Shown in pieces: positions 27,655 through 36,136 of a stretch of DNA of 45,599 nt. Each line of letters opens with the position of its first letter. The first letter of the stretch is position 1. The DNA is from Fidelibacterota bacterium (GTDB lineage Bacteria; Fidelibacterota; Marinisomatia; SCGC-AAA003-L08; D37C17), in NCBI GenBank assembly GCA_030748955.1, contig JASMKZ010000008.1, forward strand, positions 1-45,599, in the 5' to 3' direction. A program made the position numbers and the translations under genes. Under the pieces are notes generated by a model. The model saw only the letters and a program-made list of their open reading frames with translations. It did not search any database and was not told the origin of the DNA.

Positions 27655-28740
27655 TTATGTGCGTGTGTTCTTAAAAAGATATAAACCCGAAGCAAAGAAA
27701 ATCAAATTTGGCAACCAAACTGATAGAAATGGATTCAGTGATCCTTTGTATCCCAGAGACTGGCCAGTTTTAATGGCAGCATAATACATAAATATAACAA
27801 ATATACTAATTCCAATTCCTACAGCGAGATTGCTTCGGGGTCTACGAATTGAGAGTGATAGTCCAAAAAGTACCATGAGGAAACTAGTGCAAGCGAAAGC
27901 TGGTTTAAAATACATATTAACTGCCCATCGAGGGTCTTTTACTCCGTGCTGCTCAAGTTTATCTACAAATATCTTTAATTCCCAATAATTCATTTCTTCA
28001 GGTTTAACGGTGGATTGGGTTAATTCTGTAGGGGTAAAATTTAATTTTATCACGGTGTCCTTTTCAGATTTATAAAATTCTAAAGAATCACCTGTCCAAC
28101 TTCGGGTAAAATGATTTGGAATTATCCATAATTGTTTATCTTCATTCCATTTCATAATAGGTGCATCGAGTCGAGCAATTAAAGTTCCATCAGAAAATTT
28201 TTGAATGGATATATTATGAGCAGTCTTATTACGGAATTCATATCGCTTTATCCCCAAAACCTCATTATTGGATTCCTGTCGAAAGATATCTTTCTTTTTC
28301 ATTTTTATTGCCTTAGATCGGGTGAGATGGTATTTTGAACCTAAATTGTTTCTTTTCTGAAGGTGCTCTGTAACATACAAGTTATCAAAGTAGAACGAGA
28401 AAACACTGAACAATAATCCCAGAATGAGTAAGGGAACACTCAACCGCCTAATGCTCACTCCCGATGCTTTTAATGCGCTGAGTTCGTTATTTTTCTGTAG
28501 AATTCCAAAAGTAAAAACGGTTGCCAGTAAAAGTGACATGGGGAGTCCTAGACTGAAATACCATGGAACGGTATGGTAATAATAACGAATTATTTCTCCG
28601 CTAGGCATTTCGGAGTCCATTATATGATCTAAATGATCTACAATATCTACCAGCAAAAAGATGACAATAAAAGCCATTATAGTACTAATAACCTTGCTCG
28701 CAAAATGCTGCAGAATATATTTATCAACTAATTTCTGCAT
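27655..28740 (-). CDS. LptF/LptG-family lipopolysaccharide export permease
   Basis: A YjgP/YjgQ-family inner-membrane permease that, with LptB2, extracts lipopolysaccharide for transport to the outer membrane. The 361 residues show the family plan: three N-terminal membrane helices with the segment ELSALKASGVSIRRL between them, a periplasmic beta-jellyroll (about 130-260), and three C-terminal helices. The ATG at 28740 is preferred over a GTG at 28749. Sequence alone does not decide between LptF and LptG, and no partner is adjacent. The gene is monocistronic on the minus strand, convergent to the outer-membrane gene. It supports a diderm envelope. Confidence 0.88.
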   Translation of the reverse strand: MQKLVDKYILQHFASKVISTIMAFIVIFLLVDIVDHLDHIMDSEMPSGEIIRYYYHTVPWYFSLGLPMSLLLATVFTFGILQKNNELSALKASGVSIRRLSVPLLILGLLFSVFSFYFDNLYVTEHLQKRNNLGSKYHLTRSKAIKMKKKDIFRQESNNEVLGIKRYEFRNKTAHNISIQKFSDGTLIARLDAPIMKWNEDKQLWIIPNHFTRSWTGDSLEFYKSEKDTVIKLNFTPTELTQSTVKPEEMNYWELKIFVDKLEQHGVKDPRWAVNMYFKPAFACTSFLMVLFGLSLSIRRPRSNLAVGIGISIFVIFMYYAAIKTGQSLGYKGSLNPFLSVWLPNLIFFASGLYLFKNTRT

Positions 28741-28953
28741 GGGTAACACAGGTAATATTAGGGAATGTTAGATGTAAGGTAAAACCATACATTTGAATTC
28801 AATCTAACCTCTTTTTTTAAAGAGAAGGGTGCCGAAGAAGGTGGGGTGAGTTCCAATATTCAGCATTGCTAACGGCAGAGACTCAGCACGTTACATCTCT
28901 ACAAATACTTTGAATAATTCATTCAATTTATCCTAACTTTCTCAGCGCGAATT
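28741..28953. other. Intergenic region between divergent permease and pyrRBC genes
   Basis: This stretch should hold promoters for the permease gene (minus) and pyrRBC (plus). I see one short AT-rich inverted repeat, CTCTTT/AAAGAG at 28809-28824. A weak TTACAT (28891)/AATAAT (28913) pair with a 16-base spacer could drive the pyr leader. No small gene or known RNA is evident before the PyrR site. Confidence 0.35.
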
Positions 28954-28985
28954 TCCTTTAAATCTACCCGGGAGGTGGAAAAGGA
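28954..28985 (+). promoter_or_regulatory. PyrR-binding anti-antiterminator RNA element
   Basis: Lower stem TCCTTT (28954-28959) pairs with AAAGGA (28980-28985). A 4-base bulge AAAT and a single A separate it from the upper stem CTACC (28964-28968)/GGTGG (28974-28978). The pentaloop CGGGA fits the known PyrR loop consensus NGNGA flanked by CC and GG. It precedes pyrR itself, the classical autoregulatory place. UMP-bound PyrR would stabilise this hairpin and reduce pyr transcription. Confidence 0.7.
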
Positions 28986-28991
28986 TGAATC

Positions 28992-29010
28992 AAACCTTTG
29001 CGGTGTTTTT
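28992..29010 (+). terminator. Possible attenuator terminator before pyrR
   Basis: AAACC (28992-28996) can pair with GGTGTTT (29002-29008, one bulged G), followed by a T5 run. The stem is weak. A competing pairing, AAAGG (28980-28984) with CCTTT (28995-28999), shares bases with both the PyrR site and this stem, as expected for an antiterminator. Confidence 0.4.
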
Positions 29011-29034
29011 AGGAATTCCACACAATAAAATATT

Positions 29035-29586
29035 ATGAATAAAATTAAAGCCAAATTATCCGGCAAAAAGGAAGTTGCACGCAGTCTAACCCGTATTGCC
29101 CATGAAATAATTGAAAAAAATGATAATCTCAGTGAAATAGCCATTGTGGGTATTCGCACCAGAGGTGATTTCTTAGCCAAGCGACTGCACGCTCAAATTG
29201 AGAAAATATCTGGTATTGAAATACCCATTGGCACCCTGGATGTTACCTTTCATAGAGATGATTTCCGTACAAATTTAGGATCACCCAAGGTAGGGGCATC
29301 CCAAATTTTGTTTGAAGTAGAAGGGAAAAATATCATTATAATTGATGATGTACTGTATACAGGTCGGACCATCCGAGCTGCCATGGATGAAATTTTCACC
29401 TATGGAAGACCGGCATCCATCCAACTGGGTATTCTTGTGGACCGAGGACATAAAGAACTGCCCATACGAGCGGATTATGTAGGCAAAAATTATCCCACAT
29501 CTATGAACGAACACATCCATGTGCACGTAGAAGAAGTAGATGATGAAGATACAGTTCTGCTCATGGAATATGAGGACTATAAATAG
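29035..29586 (+). CDS. pyrR: Bifunctional pyr operon regulator / uracil phosphoribosyltransferase PyrR
   Basis: PyrR binds pyr leader RNA when charged with UMP and also makes UMP from uracil and PRPP. The 183 residues match the family length. The PRPP-binding motif IIIDDVLYTGRTIRAAMD sits at 101-118, and the RNA-contacting region after VGIRTRGDFLAKRL and TFHRDDF is present. The gene opens the pyrRBC operon, with its likely RNA target 50-80 bases upstream. The ATG at 29035 lacks a nearby ribosome site. PyrR is best known from Gram-positives but is also found in some diderms. Confidence 0.95.
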   Translation: MNKIKAKLSGKKEVARSLTRIAHEIIEKNDNLSEIAIVGIRTRGDFLAKRLHAQIEKISGIEIPIGTLDVTFHRDDFRTNLGSPKVGASQILFEVEGKNIIIIDDVLYTGRTIRAAMDEIFTYGRPASIQLGILVDRGHKELPIRADYVGKNYPTSMNEHIHVHVEEVDDEDTVLLMEYEDYK

Positions 29587-30525
29587 GTGGGCTCTCTTAA
29601 AAATAAACATTTAATAGGCTTAGAACATACCCCTGCAAAGGATATCCAAAAATTAATTGATACAGGTTTTACTTTTCGGGAAGTTTTAGATCGTCCCATT
29701 AAAAAGGTACCTTCACTAACGGGTAAAAATATTGTAAATCTCTTTTTTGAAAACTCCACTCGCACCCGAATTTCTTTTGAACTTGCGGAAAAGAGGCTAT
29801 CAGCTGATGTGACCAATTTTTCTGCCAGTGCCTCCAGTGTAAGTAAGGGAGAGGGACTCAAAGATACGGTGCAAAATATTCATGCCATGAAAATGGACTG
29901 TGCAGTAATGCGCCACCCCGTTCCAGGGTCTTGTTTACAATTGAGTAAATTTGTTGATGCTGTAGTGATAAACGCCGGAGATGGAACCCATGAACACCCC
30001 ACTCAGGCATTATTGGACATGATGAGTATTAAGGAAAAATTTGGAAAATTGAAAGGACTCAATATTGCTATTATTGGAGATATTCTACATAGTCGCGTTG
30101 CGTTATCCAATATTTATGGGTTACAAAAGATGGGAGCAAAGGTTACCTTATGTGGACCTCCCCATTTAATTCCACGAGGAATACATAAGTTGGGTGTTTC
30201 AGTAAATTCAGATATTGATGAAGTTATAGAATGGGCAGATGCCCTGAATGTGCTTCGAATCCAGAGAGAGAGAATGGGAGTTGGAATTATTCCTTCTGTG
30301 AGGGAATATAGAGATTTCTTTGGCATCACACAGGAAAGATTGGATGCCCATAAAAAGGAGATTGTTATAATGCATCCGGGGCCTATGAACAGAGGTGTGG
30401 AAATTGACAGCTCTGTTGCAGATGGTGACCAGGCTATAATATTGGATCAAGTTTTAAATGGAGTGGCCATTCGTATGAGTATTTTATATCTCTTACTTGG
30501 ACCGGATGAGGGAGAAGTGGGGTAA
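29587..30525 (+). CDS. pyrB: Aspartate carbamoyltransferase, catalytic chain
   Basis: PyrB condenses carbamoyl phosphate with aspartate, the committed step of pyrimidine synthesis. The 312 residues carry FFENSTRTRISFE with the carbamoyl-phosphate loop STRTR at 57-61, MRHPVPGS, and DGTHEHPTQALLDM. The GTG start directly follows the pyrR stop with no gap; a GAGGA about nine bases upstream can serve as ribosome site. No pyrI regulatory subunit is present in the window, so control is probably by PyrR. It overlaps pyrC by one base. Confidence 0.96.
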   Translation: MGSLKNKHLIGLEHTPAKDIQKLIDTGFTFREVLDRPIKKVPSLTGKNIVNLFFENSTRTRISFELAEKRLSADVTNFSASASSVSKGEGLKDTVQNIHAMKMDCAVMRHPVPGSCLQLSKFVDAVVINAGDGTHEHPTQALLDMMSIKEKFGKLKGLNIAIIGDILHSRVALSNIYGLQKMGAKVTLCGPPHLIPRGIHKLGVSVNSDIDEVIEWADALNVLRIQRERMGVGIIPSVREYRDFFGITQERLDAHKKEIVIMHPGPMNRGVEIDSSVADGDQAIILDQVLNGVAIRMSILYLLLGPDEGEVG

Positions 30526-31814
30526 TGGGAAAAACTGATAATTTAATAATTCTTGAAAATGGGGTCATTTATGACCCCTATAAGAATAAAAAGAAAGCAG
30601 GCTCGATATTAATAGTAGATGGCATCGTGAAAGAGGTTGGAAAAGTAACAGGCTCTGATAATGCACGGAAAATTGATTGTACCGGAAAATTGATTGTCCC
30701 CGGATTGATTGATATTCATGCTCATTTTCGGGAGCCCGGGAGAGAGGATAAAGAAACATTAGCAACAGGGGCGATGGCAGCATTCTCTGGCGGTTTTACA
30801 CGGGTATGTGTAATGCCCAATACCAATCCTCCTTTAGATTCACCAGAGGCCATTCGTTTTATTATAGAAAAGTCTTCAGGTTTGCCTGTACATATTTTAC
30901 CCATTGGCTCAATTACCATTGGACAAAAGGGGCAGGAACTTTCTGAAGTTGGAGAAATGGTGAAAGCGGGTGCGGTGGCCATTTCTGATGATGGTTTGCC
31001 GGTTCAAAATGGCCAGGTTTTGAGAAATGCTCTTGAGTATGCCCAGAAATATGGAATCCCGGTAATTAATCATGCAGAGGATATTCATTTAAGAAATGAC
31101 GGAGTAATGAACGAAAGCAGCCTTTCAACGCAATTAGGACTCCCTGGGAATCCTGATATTTCTGAATCAGTCATGGTTCATCGAGACTTAGAGATCGCAG
31201 ATTATACAGGTGGGAAAATTCATATTCCTCATGTATCCACCAAGCGATCTGTTGATCTTATCCGGAAGTATAAAAAAATTGGTGTAAATGTTACAGCAGA
31301 GGTAACTCCTCATCATATTGGGTTAACAGAAGATAAATTAACAGAGTATGATACCCACACAAAAGTAGCGCCCCCTCTGCGGTCAGAGTTAGACAGGAAA
31401 GCATTAATTAAGGGATTAATAGAAGGTAGTATTAATTGTATCGCTACTGATCATGCCCCTCATACTATTGAAGAAAAGGAAATGGATTTTATTCATTCTC
31501 CCTGTGGTATGATTGGTTTGGAGTCTGCCTTTGGATTGAGCCATACTGTGCTTACAGAGGCTGGCGCATCAACGGAGCAGGTTGTTCAATGGTTTACAAA
31601 AGGTCCTGCAGACATAATGGGATGGAATATCATTCCTTTCCAAATTGGCGAACCGGCAGAAATTGCGATTATTGACTCAAAAATAAGGTGGACATTTAAA
31701 AAATCTCACATCCAATCCAAGTCGAAAAACAGTCCTATGATAGGTATGAAATTTACGGGAAAAGTAGATGGGATAATTTCCGATAAAAATACTTGTGGAA
31801 ATCTCTTAGATTAA
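30525..31814 (+). CDS. pyrC: Dihydroorotase
   Basis: PyrC closes N-carbamoylaspartate to dihydroorotate, the substrate of PyrD. The 429-residue length and motif set fit the class I dihydroorotases of bacteria. DIHAHFREPGRED holds the zinc histidines H65 and H67, MPNTNPPLDS contributes to substrate binding, and CIATDHAPHT carries the catalytic aspartate. The start overlaps the pyrB stop (TAATG). It is the last gene of the operon; no terminator is obvious before the ribosomal promoter that follows immediately. Confidence 0.95.
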   Translation: MGKTDNLIILENGVIYDPYKNKKKAGSILIVDGIVKEVGKVTGSDNARKIDCTGKLIVPGLIDIHAHFREPGREDKETLATGAMAAFSGGFTRVCVMPNTNPPLDSPEAIRFIIEKSSGLPVHILPIGSITIGQKGQELSEVGEMVKAGAVAISDDGLPVQNGQVLRNALEYAQKYGIPVINHAEDIHLRNDGVMNESSLSTQLGLPGNPDISESVMVHRDLEIADYTGGKIHIPHVSTKRSVDLIRKYKKIGVNVTAEVTPHHIGLTEDKLTEYDTHTKVAPPLRSELDRKALIKGLIEGSINCIATDHAPHTIEEKEMDFIHSPCGMIGLESAFGLSHTVLTEAGASTEQVVQWFTKGPADIMGWNIIPFQIGEPAEIAIIDSKIRWTFKKSHIQSKSKNSPMIGMKFTGKVDGIISDKNTCGNLLD

Positions 31815-31817
31815 CCC

Positions 31818-31847
31818 TTGACAAAGTAAAATACTTCCCCCTAATTT
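31818..31847 (+). promoter_or_regulatory. Sigma70-type promoter of the rplM operon
   Basis: A perfect -35 TTGACA at 31818-31823 and -10 TAATTT at 31842-31847 with an 18-base spacer, four bases after the pyrC stop. It gives a leader of about 45 bases containing a small hairpin (GCTG/CAGC around 31852-31866), which might take part in L13 autoregulation. Confidence 0.65.
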
Positions 31848-31899
31848 TACAGGCTGTAATTGCCAGCATAATTAATCATTTCATATTTAAGGATAATTA

Positions 31900-32331
31900 A
31901 TGGAAACCACATCAATTCGTGCAGATGAAATAAACCGTGAATGGTTTATAGTTGATGCAGAAGGACAGACTTTAGGAAGACTCGCAAGTGAGATTGCTCA
32001 AATAATCAGAGGGAAAAAGAAACCCTTTTACACCCCTCACATGGATATGGGAGATTTTGTTGTTGTAGTAAACGCTGAAAAAGTAAAGGTAACCGGAAAC
32101 AAAGAAAAGGATAAATCCTATTTCCGCCATTCTGGATTCCCAGGTGGTGTTACCCAAATCAGTTTACAGAAGGTTCGTCAGGATTTTCCCGAACGGATAA
32201 TAACCAATGCCGTAAAGGGAATGCTACCTCATAATAGATTGGGAAGACAGTTATTAACACATCTGAAAGTTTATTCTGGGACGGAGCATCCGCATGGAGC
32301 TCAGTTACCCAAAACAATTACATTTAATTAA
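31900..32331 (+). CDS. rplM: 50S ribosomal protein L13
   Basis: L13 is an early-assembly protein of the large subunit. The 143 residues include the family N-terminal segment WFIVDAEGQTLGRLASEIA, VVVNAEKVKVTGNK, and the C-terminal VKGMLPHNRLGRQLL and YSGTEHPHGAQ. An AAGGA ribosome site precedes the ATG. It is first in a six-gene operon of ribosome and translation genes and is followed by rpsI, the standard bacterial pair. Confidence 0.97.
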   Translation: METTSIRADEINREWFIVDAEGQTLGRLASEIAQIIRGKKKPFYTPHMDMGDFVVVVNAEKVKVTGNKEKDKSYFRHSGFPGGVTQISLQKVRQDFPERIITNAVKGMLPHNRLGRQLLTHLKVYSGTEHPHGAQLPKTITFN

Positions 32332-32344
32332 TTAAAGGAAAACA

Positions 32345-32743
32345 ATGCCAAAAAAGAGTGATAGTTGGTCAGCAATAGGAAGGCGTAAATCATCAATTGC
32401 CCGTGTAAATATGTCAAGCGGCAAAGGTGCATTTATTGTAAATAATCGTCCTATCGAGAATTATTTTGGAAGAGACACATTAAAAATGGTGATGGGTCAA
32501 CCCCTTGAATTACTTCAGTTAGCTGGTAAATATGATATTTCAGCTAAAGTAAATGGTGGTGGTCTTTCAGGTCAAGCAGGTGCAATCCGATTGGGAATTG
32601 CCCGGTGTATTGAAAAAATTAACCCCGATAATAGGCTGTCATTAAAACAGGCAGGAATGTTAACTCGTGATAGTAGAGAAGTTGAACGGAAGAAATATGG
32701 CCAACCAGGTGCACGAAAAAAGTTCCAATTCTCAAAAAGATAA
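32345..32743 (+). CDS. rpsI: 30S ribosomal protein S9
   Basis: S9 sits in the head of the small subunit, and its C-terminal tail reaches the P-site tRNA. The 132 residues show SAIGRRKSSIARV at the start, VNGGGLSGQAGAIRLGIARC in the middle, and the basic tail KKYGQPGARKKFQFSKR. The last two residues KR match the universal tRNA-contacting end. A ribosome site (AAAGGAAAA) lies before the ATG. Confidence 0.97.
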   Translation: MPKKSDSWSAIGRRKSSIARVNMSSGKGAFIVNNRPIENYFGRDTLKMVMGQPLELLQLAGKYDISAKVNGGGLSGQAGAIRLGIARCIEKINPDNRLSLKQAGMLTRDSREVERKKYGQPGARKKFQFSKR

Positions 32744-32762
32744 AGATAATAAAAAAGGATTT

Positions 32763-33590
32763 ATGAATCAATTAACTGTAGAAGAATTAATAAAAGCTGG
32801 TGCTCATTTTGGGCACCCTACCCACCGTTGGGATCCTAATTATAAGGGTTATATCACCATGAAGAAAAATGGTGTATACATTATTGATATGGAACAGACT
32901 AGCCAATGTATGGTGAAGGCAGCAAAAGAAATAACCCGAATAGTTCGTGAAGGGGGAAATGTTCTCTTTGTCGGAACAAAAAAACAGGCAAAAGATGCCG
33001 TTCAGCAAGCTGCAGACAGATGCAGCATGTATTATATAGTTGAACGCTGGTTGGGTGGAACATTGACTAATTATGGTACCATTAAAAAAAGCATTAAAAG
33101 GTTATTGGTTCTGGAAAAAGAATCCTCTGAAATCTATACAAATCTAACTAAAAAAGAGTTAAGTATGCTGGAAAGAGAACGTATAAAATTGGCAGATCTT
33201 CACCGAGGTATAAAAGATATGAAACATTTGCCTAAAGCTCTTTTCTTTGTGGACGGAATCCAAGAAAGAATTGCTATTTCTGAAGCCACTAATCTTGGGA
33301 TTCCAACATTTGGTATTGTTGATAGTAATACTGATCCTCGGAATATTGATTTTCCAATACCTGCCAATGATGATTCCATGAAAACAATTGGATTAATTGT
33401 AAATTATATTGCCAATGTCATAATTGAAGCTACAGGTGGGACGGCACAAATAGATGAAGAAATTACGGAAGAAAGTCCCACAGAAGAGAATGCTAAACCT
33501 GAATCTGATAGTGAATCTGAAGTGGTAGAAGAATCAGGTCAGGTAGAAGAAAAAGTAATTGAAGAAGTTCAAGAAGAAAATCAGGAGTAA
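32763..33590 (+). CDS. rpsB: 30S ribosomal protein S2
   Basis: S2 binds the junction of head and body of the 30S subunit, together with S1. I chose the ATG at 32763, behind an AAAGGA ribosome site, giving MNQLTVEELIKAGAHFGHP; the frame is open further back only by overlap with rpsI. The S2 core motifs GAHFGHPTHRWDP, FVGTKKQAKDAV and RWLGGTLTN are present. The protein has 275 residues, of which the last 45 form a Glu-rich acidic tail beyond the usual S2 end, a lineage-specific extension. tsf follows, the usual bacterial order. Confidence 0.96.
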   Translation: MNQLTVEELIKAGAHFGHPTHRWDPNYKGYITMKKNGVYIIDMEQTSQCMVKAAKEITRIVREGGNVLFVGTKKQAKDAVQQAADRCSMYYIVERWLGGTLTNYGTIKKSIKRLLVLEKESSEIYTNLTKKELSMLERERIKLADLHRGIKDMKHLPKALFFVDGIQERIAISEATNLGIPTFGIVDSNTDPRNIDFPIPANDDSMKTIGLIVNYIANVIIEATGGTAQIDEEITEESPTEENAKPESDSESEVVEESGQVEEKVIEEVQEENQE

Positions 33591-33598
33591 TTGAACAC

Positions 33599-34225
33599 AT
33601 GTCAACAATATCTGCTACAGCAGTAAAAGAATTAAGAGAAATGTCTGGTGCAGGAATGATGGACTGCAAAAAAGCTTTAACTGAAGCATCTGGAAATCTA
33701 GAGGATGCCATTGATATCCTACGTAAAACCGGAATTGCAAAAGCACGAAAAAAATCTGATAGGTCGGCTAAAGAAGGTCTTGTATACCCATATATTCATC
33801 CCGGATCAAAATTAGGGGTGCTGCTTGAAATCAACTGTGAAACAGACTTTGTTGCGAATACTGATGATTTTAAAGATTTGTGCAAAGATATTTCAATGCA
33901 TATTGCTGCCTCTGCACCTATGTCCGTTACCCGTGAAGAAATTTCCTCAGATGTCTTAGACAGGGAGAAAGCAATTTATGCGGATCAAGCTCGTCAAAGT
34001 GGTAAGCCTGAAAATATTATTGAAAAAATGACGGAGGGCCGGTTAAATAAATTCTATCAGGAAAATGTACTTATTGAACAGTCTTTTGTGAAAGACCCTG
34101 ATAAAACAGTGAATGATCTAATTACTGAAACCGTAGCTAAATTAGGTGAGAATATAATCATTTCCCGTTTTTCACGCTTTCAACTTGGTGAAAAGGTCAT
34201 TAATTCAGCTCCAACCGAAAACTAA
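33599..34225 (+). CDS. tsf: Elongation factor Ts
   Basis: EF-Ts is the nucleotide-exchange factor that regenerates EF-Tu-GTP. The N-terminal UBA-like segment VKELREMSGAGMMDCKKAL and the following TGIAKARKKSDRSAKEG are typical. The core NCETDFVAN, which touches EF-Tu, is present. With 208 residues it is a short form, like that of Thermus, lacking the second half of the core seen in E. coli. The ATG at 33599 lies eight bases after the rpsB stop. Confidence 0.96.
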   Translation: MSTISATAVKELREMSGAGMMDCKKALTEASGNLEDAIDILRKTGIAKARKKSDRSAKEGLVYPYIHPGSKLGVLLEINCETDFVANTDDFKDLCKDISMHIAASAPMSVTREEISSDVLDREKAIYADQARQSGKPENIIEKMTEGRLNKFYQENVLIEQSFVKDPDKTVNDLITETVAKLGENIIISRFSRFQLGEKVINSAPTEN

Positions 34226-34239
34226 ATTCCAGTTAATAA

Positions 34240-34953
34240 TTGTCGAATCCATCCTTTAACCGCATTTTAGTAAAACTCAGCGGAGAAATACTTGCCGGAA
34301 AAAAAGGGTATGGTATTGACCCCGAAATCACCAAAGACCTAGCTCTGAAACTAAAAGAGGTCGCAGATAAGGGAATACAAGTTGGAATTGTAATAGGTGG
34401 AGGTAATATCTTCAGGGGTATTTCTGCAGATTCTAAAGGATTAGATCGTGTCCCTGGAGATTACATTGGGATGATGGCAACAATAATGAATTCAGTTGCA
34501 CTTCAATCTGCATTAGAAAGACTTGGGTGTGATACCAGAGTAATGTCCGCTTTATCCATTACCCAGTTAGCTGAACCCTACATCCGTAGAAGGGGTATTC
34601 GCCACTTGGAAAAGGGCAGAATTGTGATTTTTGCCGGTGGCACTGGAAATCCATATTTTAGCACAGATACAGCTGCAGCCCTGCGAGCTATCGAAATTAA
34701 TGCAGATATAATAATAAAGGGCACCAAAGTAGATGGTGTATATTCTGCTGACCCCGAAATTGACCCAGATGCAACTAAATATGATACCCTTACCTTCAAG
34801 GAAGTAATTGAGAAAGAACTGAGGGTGATGGACCTTACTGCCGTTACACTTTGTAAAGAAAATAATCTCCCTATTATCGTGTTTGATATAAAAAGTAAAA
34901 ATGGATTAGTTGATATTGTAAATTCAGTGCCCATTGGTACTACGGTATCTTAA
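34240..34953 (+). CDS. pyrH: Uridylate kinase
   Basis: PyrH phosphorylates UMP to UDP and belongs to the amino-acid-kinase fold. The 237 residues show [30 protein letters not shown], and [17 protein letters not shown], all expected. A TTG at 34240 is the start; no ATG or GTG fits and no clear ribosome site is seen. Its place in the rpsB-tsf-pyrH-frr order is conserved across bacteria. It links the pyrimidine genes to the translation operon. Confidence 0.96.
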   Translation: MSNPSFNRILVKLSGEILAGKKGYGIDPEITKDLALKLKEVADKGIQVGIVIGGGNIFRGISADSKGLDRVPGDYIGMMATIMNSVALQSALERLGCDTRVMSALSITQLAEPYIRRRGIRHLEKGRIVIFAGGTGNPYFSTDTAAALRAIEINADIIIKGTKVDGVYSADPEIDPDATKYDTLTFKEVIEKELRVMDLTAVTLCKENNLPIIVFDIKSKNGLVDIVNSVPIGTTVS

Positions 34954-34970
34954 ATAGGAGTAATCTAATT

Positions 34971-35525
34971 ATGATAAATGAAATATTTGTAGATGTAAAA
35001 GATAGAATGAATAAAGCCGTTGAACACTATCGTTATGAGGTTTCTACCATTCGGACTGGGAGAGCTTCTGCAAATATTTTAGATGGAGTGAAAGTAGATT
35101 ATTATGGTTCTCCAACACCATTGAATAATATAGCCCATGTTACAGTGCCAGAAGGTCAATTAATTGTTATTCAGCCATTTGATCCAAGTAGTCTAGAATT
35201 TATTGAAAAGGCAATAATGAGCTCTGATGTTGGACTTACGCCGAATAATGATGGCAGCGTAATACGGTTAAATATTCCATCCCTAACTGAAGAGAGAAGA
35301 AAAGAGCTGGTAAAGGTTGTTCATAAAATTATAGAAGAGGGCAGGGTTGCCGTTAGAAATATTAGAAGAGATGCTAATGATCTTTTAAAAAAGAGCGAAA
35401 AAGAACATGATCTTTCTGAGGATAATTTGAGACGTGCAACTGGCAATATCCAGGAAATGACGGATGAGCATATTAAAAATTTAAATCAAATTCAAGAAGC
35501 AAAAGAGAAAGAAATATTAGATTAA
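34971..35525 (+). CDS. frr: Ribosome recycling factor
   Basis: RRF splits post-termination ribosomes together with EF-G. The 184 residues match the family. VSTIRTGRASANILDGVKVDYYG and the C-terminal helices (ERRKELVKVVHKIIEEGRVAVRNIRRD) are typical. The ATG follows a TAGGAG ribosome site. It is the last gene of the translation operon, closed by a strong terminator 23 bases later. Confidence 0.97.
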   Translation: MINEIFVDVKDRMNKAVEHYRYEVSTIRTGRASANILDGVKVDYYGSPTPLNNIAHVTVPEGQLIVIQPFDPSSLEFIEKAIMSSDVGLTPNNDGSVIRLNIPSLTEERRKELVKVVHKIIEEGRVAVRNIRRDANDLLKKSEKEHDLSEDNLRRATGNIQEMTDEHIKNLNQIQEAKEKEILD

Positions 35526-35548
35526 TCCTGTCATTTATTTAATGAAAG

Positions 35549-35576
35549 CCCCTCAAAATATTGAGGGGTTTTTTTA
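35549..35576. terminator. Strong intrinsic terminator after frr
   Basis: CCCCTCAA (35549-35556) pairs perfectly with TTGAGGGG (35561-35568) around AATA, followed by seven T. It separates frr from the convergent TerB-like gene. Confidence 0.93.
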
Positions 35577-35583
35577 TTTTGAT

Positions 35584-35991
35584 CTAATCTAAATATTGTT
35601 CTATTTCTGCCTTGGCAGAAATAAGGTCATTTTTTTCCAAGTGTAAGATATTTGCAATTTTCTTTACTGCATGATGCTCTAAATAATGGAGTTTCCCATC
35701 TGCATATGCAACTTCGAATACACAGCTAATAAAATCTAGCTTATCATCATGGGAAAAATATTGATTTAATTGAGTGCCAAATTGAAATAAGCCTGTGGAA
35801 TTTTTCCATTCTTCCTGGGCATTTTGCATTAATGATTTCACAGAAGACTCATCAATGGAGAAAAATTCTTGAAGAATTTCACCAATAGTTATTAATTCCT
35901 GATCTTCTAAAATTTCATCTGAATCAGCAACTGAAAGTAAAATACAGGCCGCCGCCAATTGTGTTTGATTTGAATCGGTTTTATTATTCAT
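35584..35991 (-). CDS. TerB-like protein
   Basis: A small (135-residue) all-helical protein. Two segments match the TerB/DjlA-N superfamily pattern of acidic helix pairs: LLSVADSDEILEDQELITIGEIL and, near the end, FEVAYADGKLHYLEHHAVKKIANIL, where YADGxLxxxExxxI is the typical core. TerB domains may bind metal ions. No other ter or tellurite-resistance gene is near, so resistance should not be assumed. The ATG at 35991 is preferred; the frame is open 60 bases further but adds an unlikely aromatic N-terminus. It converges on frr and diverges from the DUF512 gene. Confidence 0.7.
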   Translation of the reverse strand: MNNKTDSNQTQLAAACILLSVADSDEILEDQELITIGEILQEFFSIDESSVKSLMQNAQEEWKNSTGLFQFGTQLNQYFSHDDKLDFISCVFEVAYADGKLHYLEHHAVKKIANILHLEKNDLISAKAEIEQYLD

Positions 35992-36136
35992 GGGTGAATA
36001 TAAATAAGGTCTAAAATAGTATTCATGGTAAATATTTATTATTAATATCAATTTAATTCATGGAGTATGTTTTATTTTCTATTCAATTCTACTCTATCCG
36101 TAAATTTTCCCATCTTTATTAGACAAAGAATCCAAA

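Noticed and set aside
31848..31899. L13 leader regulatory RNA
   Set aside because: Only a 4-bp GCTG/CAGC stem is visible in the short leader, too little to claim a known L13 leader structure.
32667..32762. Upstream extension of rpsB into rpsI
   Set aside because: It overlaps the conserved S9 tail codons. The ATG at 32763 has a good ribosome site and gives the standard S2 N-terminus.
35584..35991. Tellurite-resistance locus
   Set aside because: Only a TerB-like domain is present; no terA, terC, terD or related genes are nearby.
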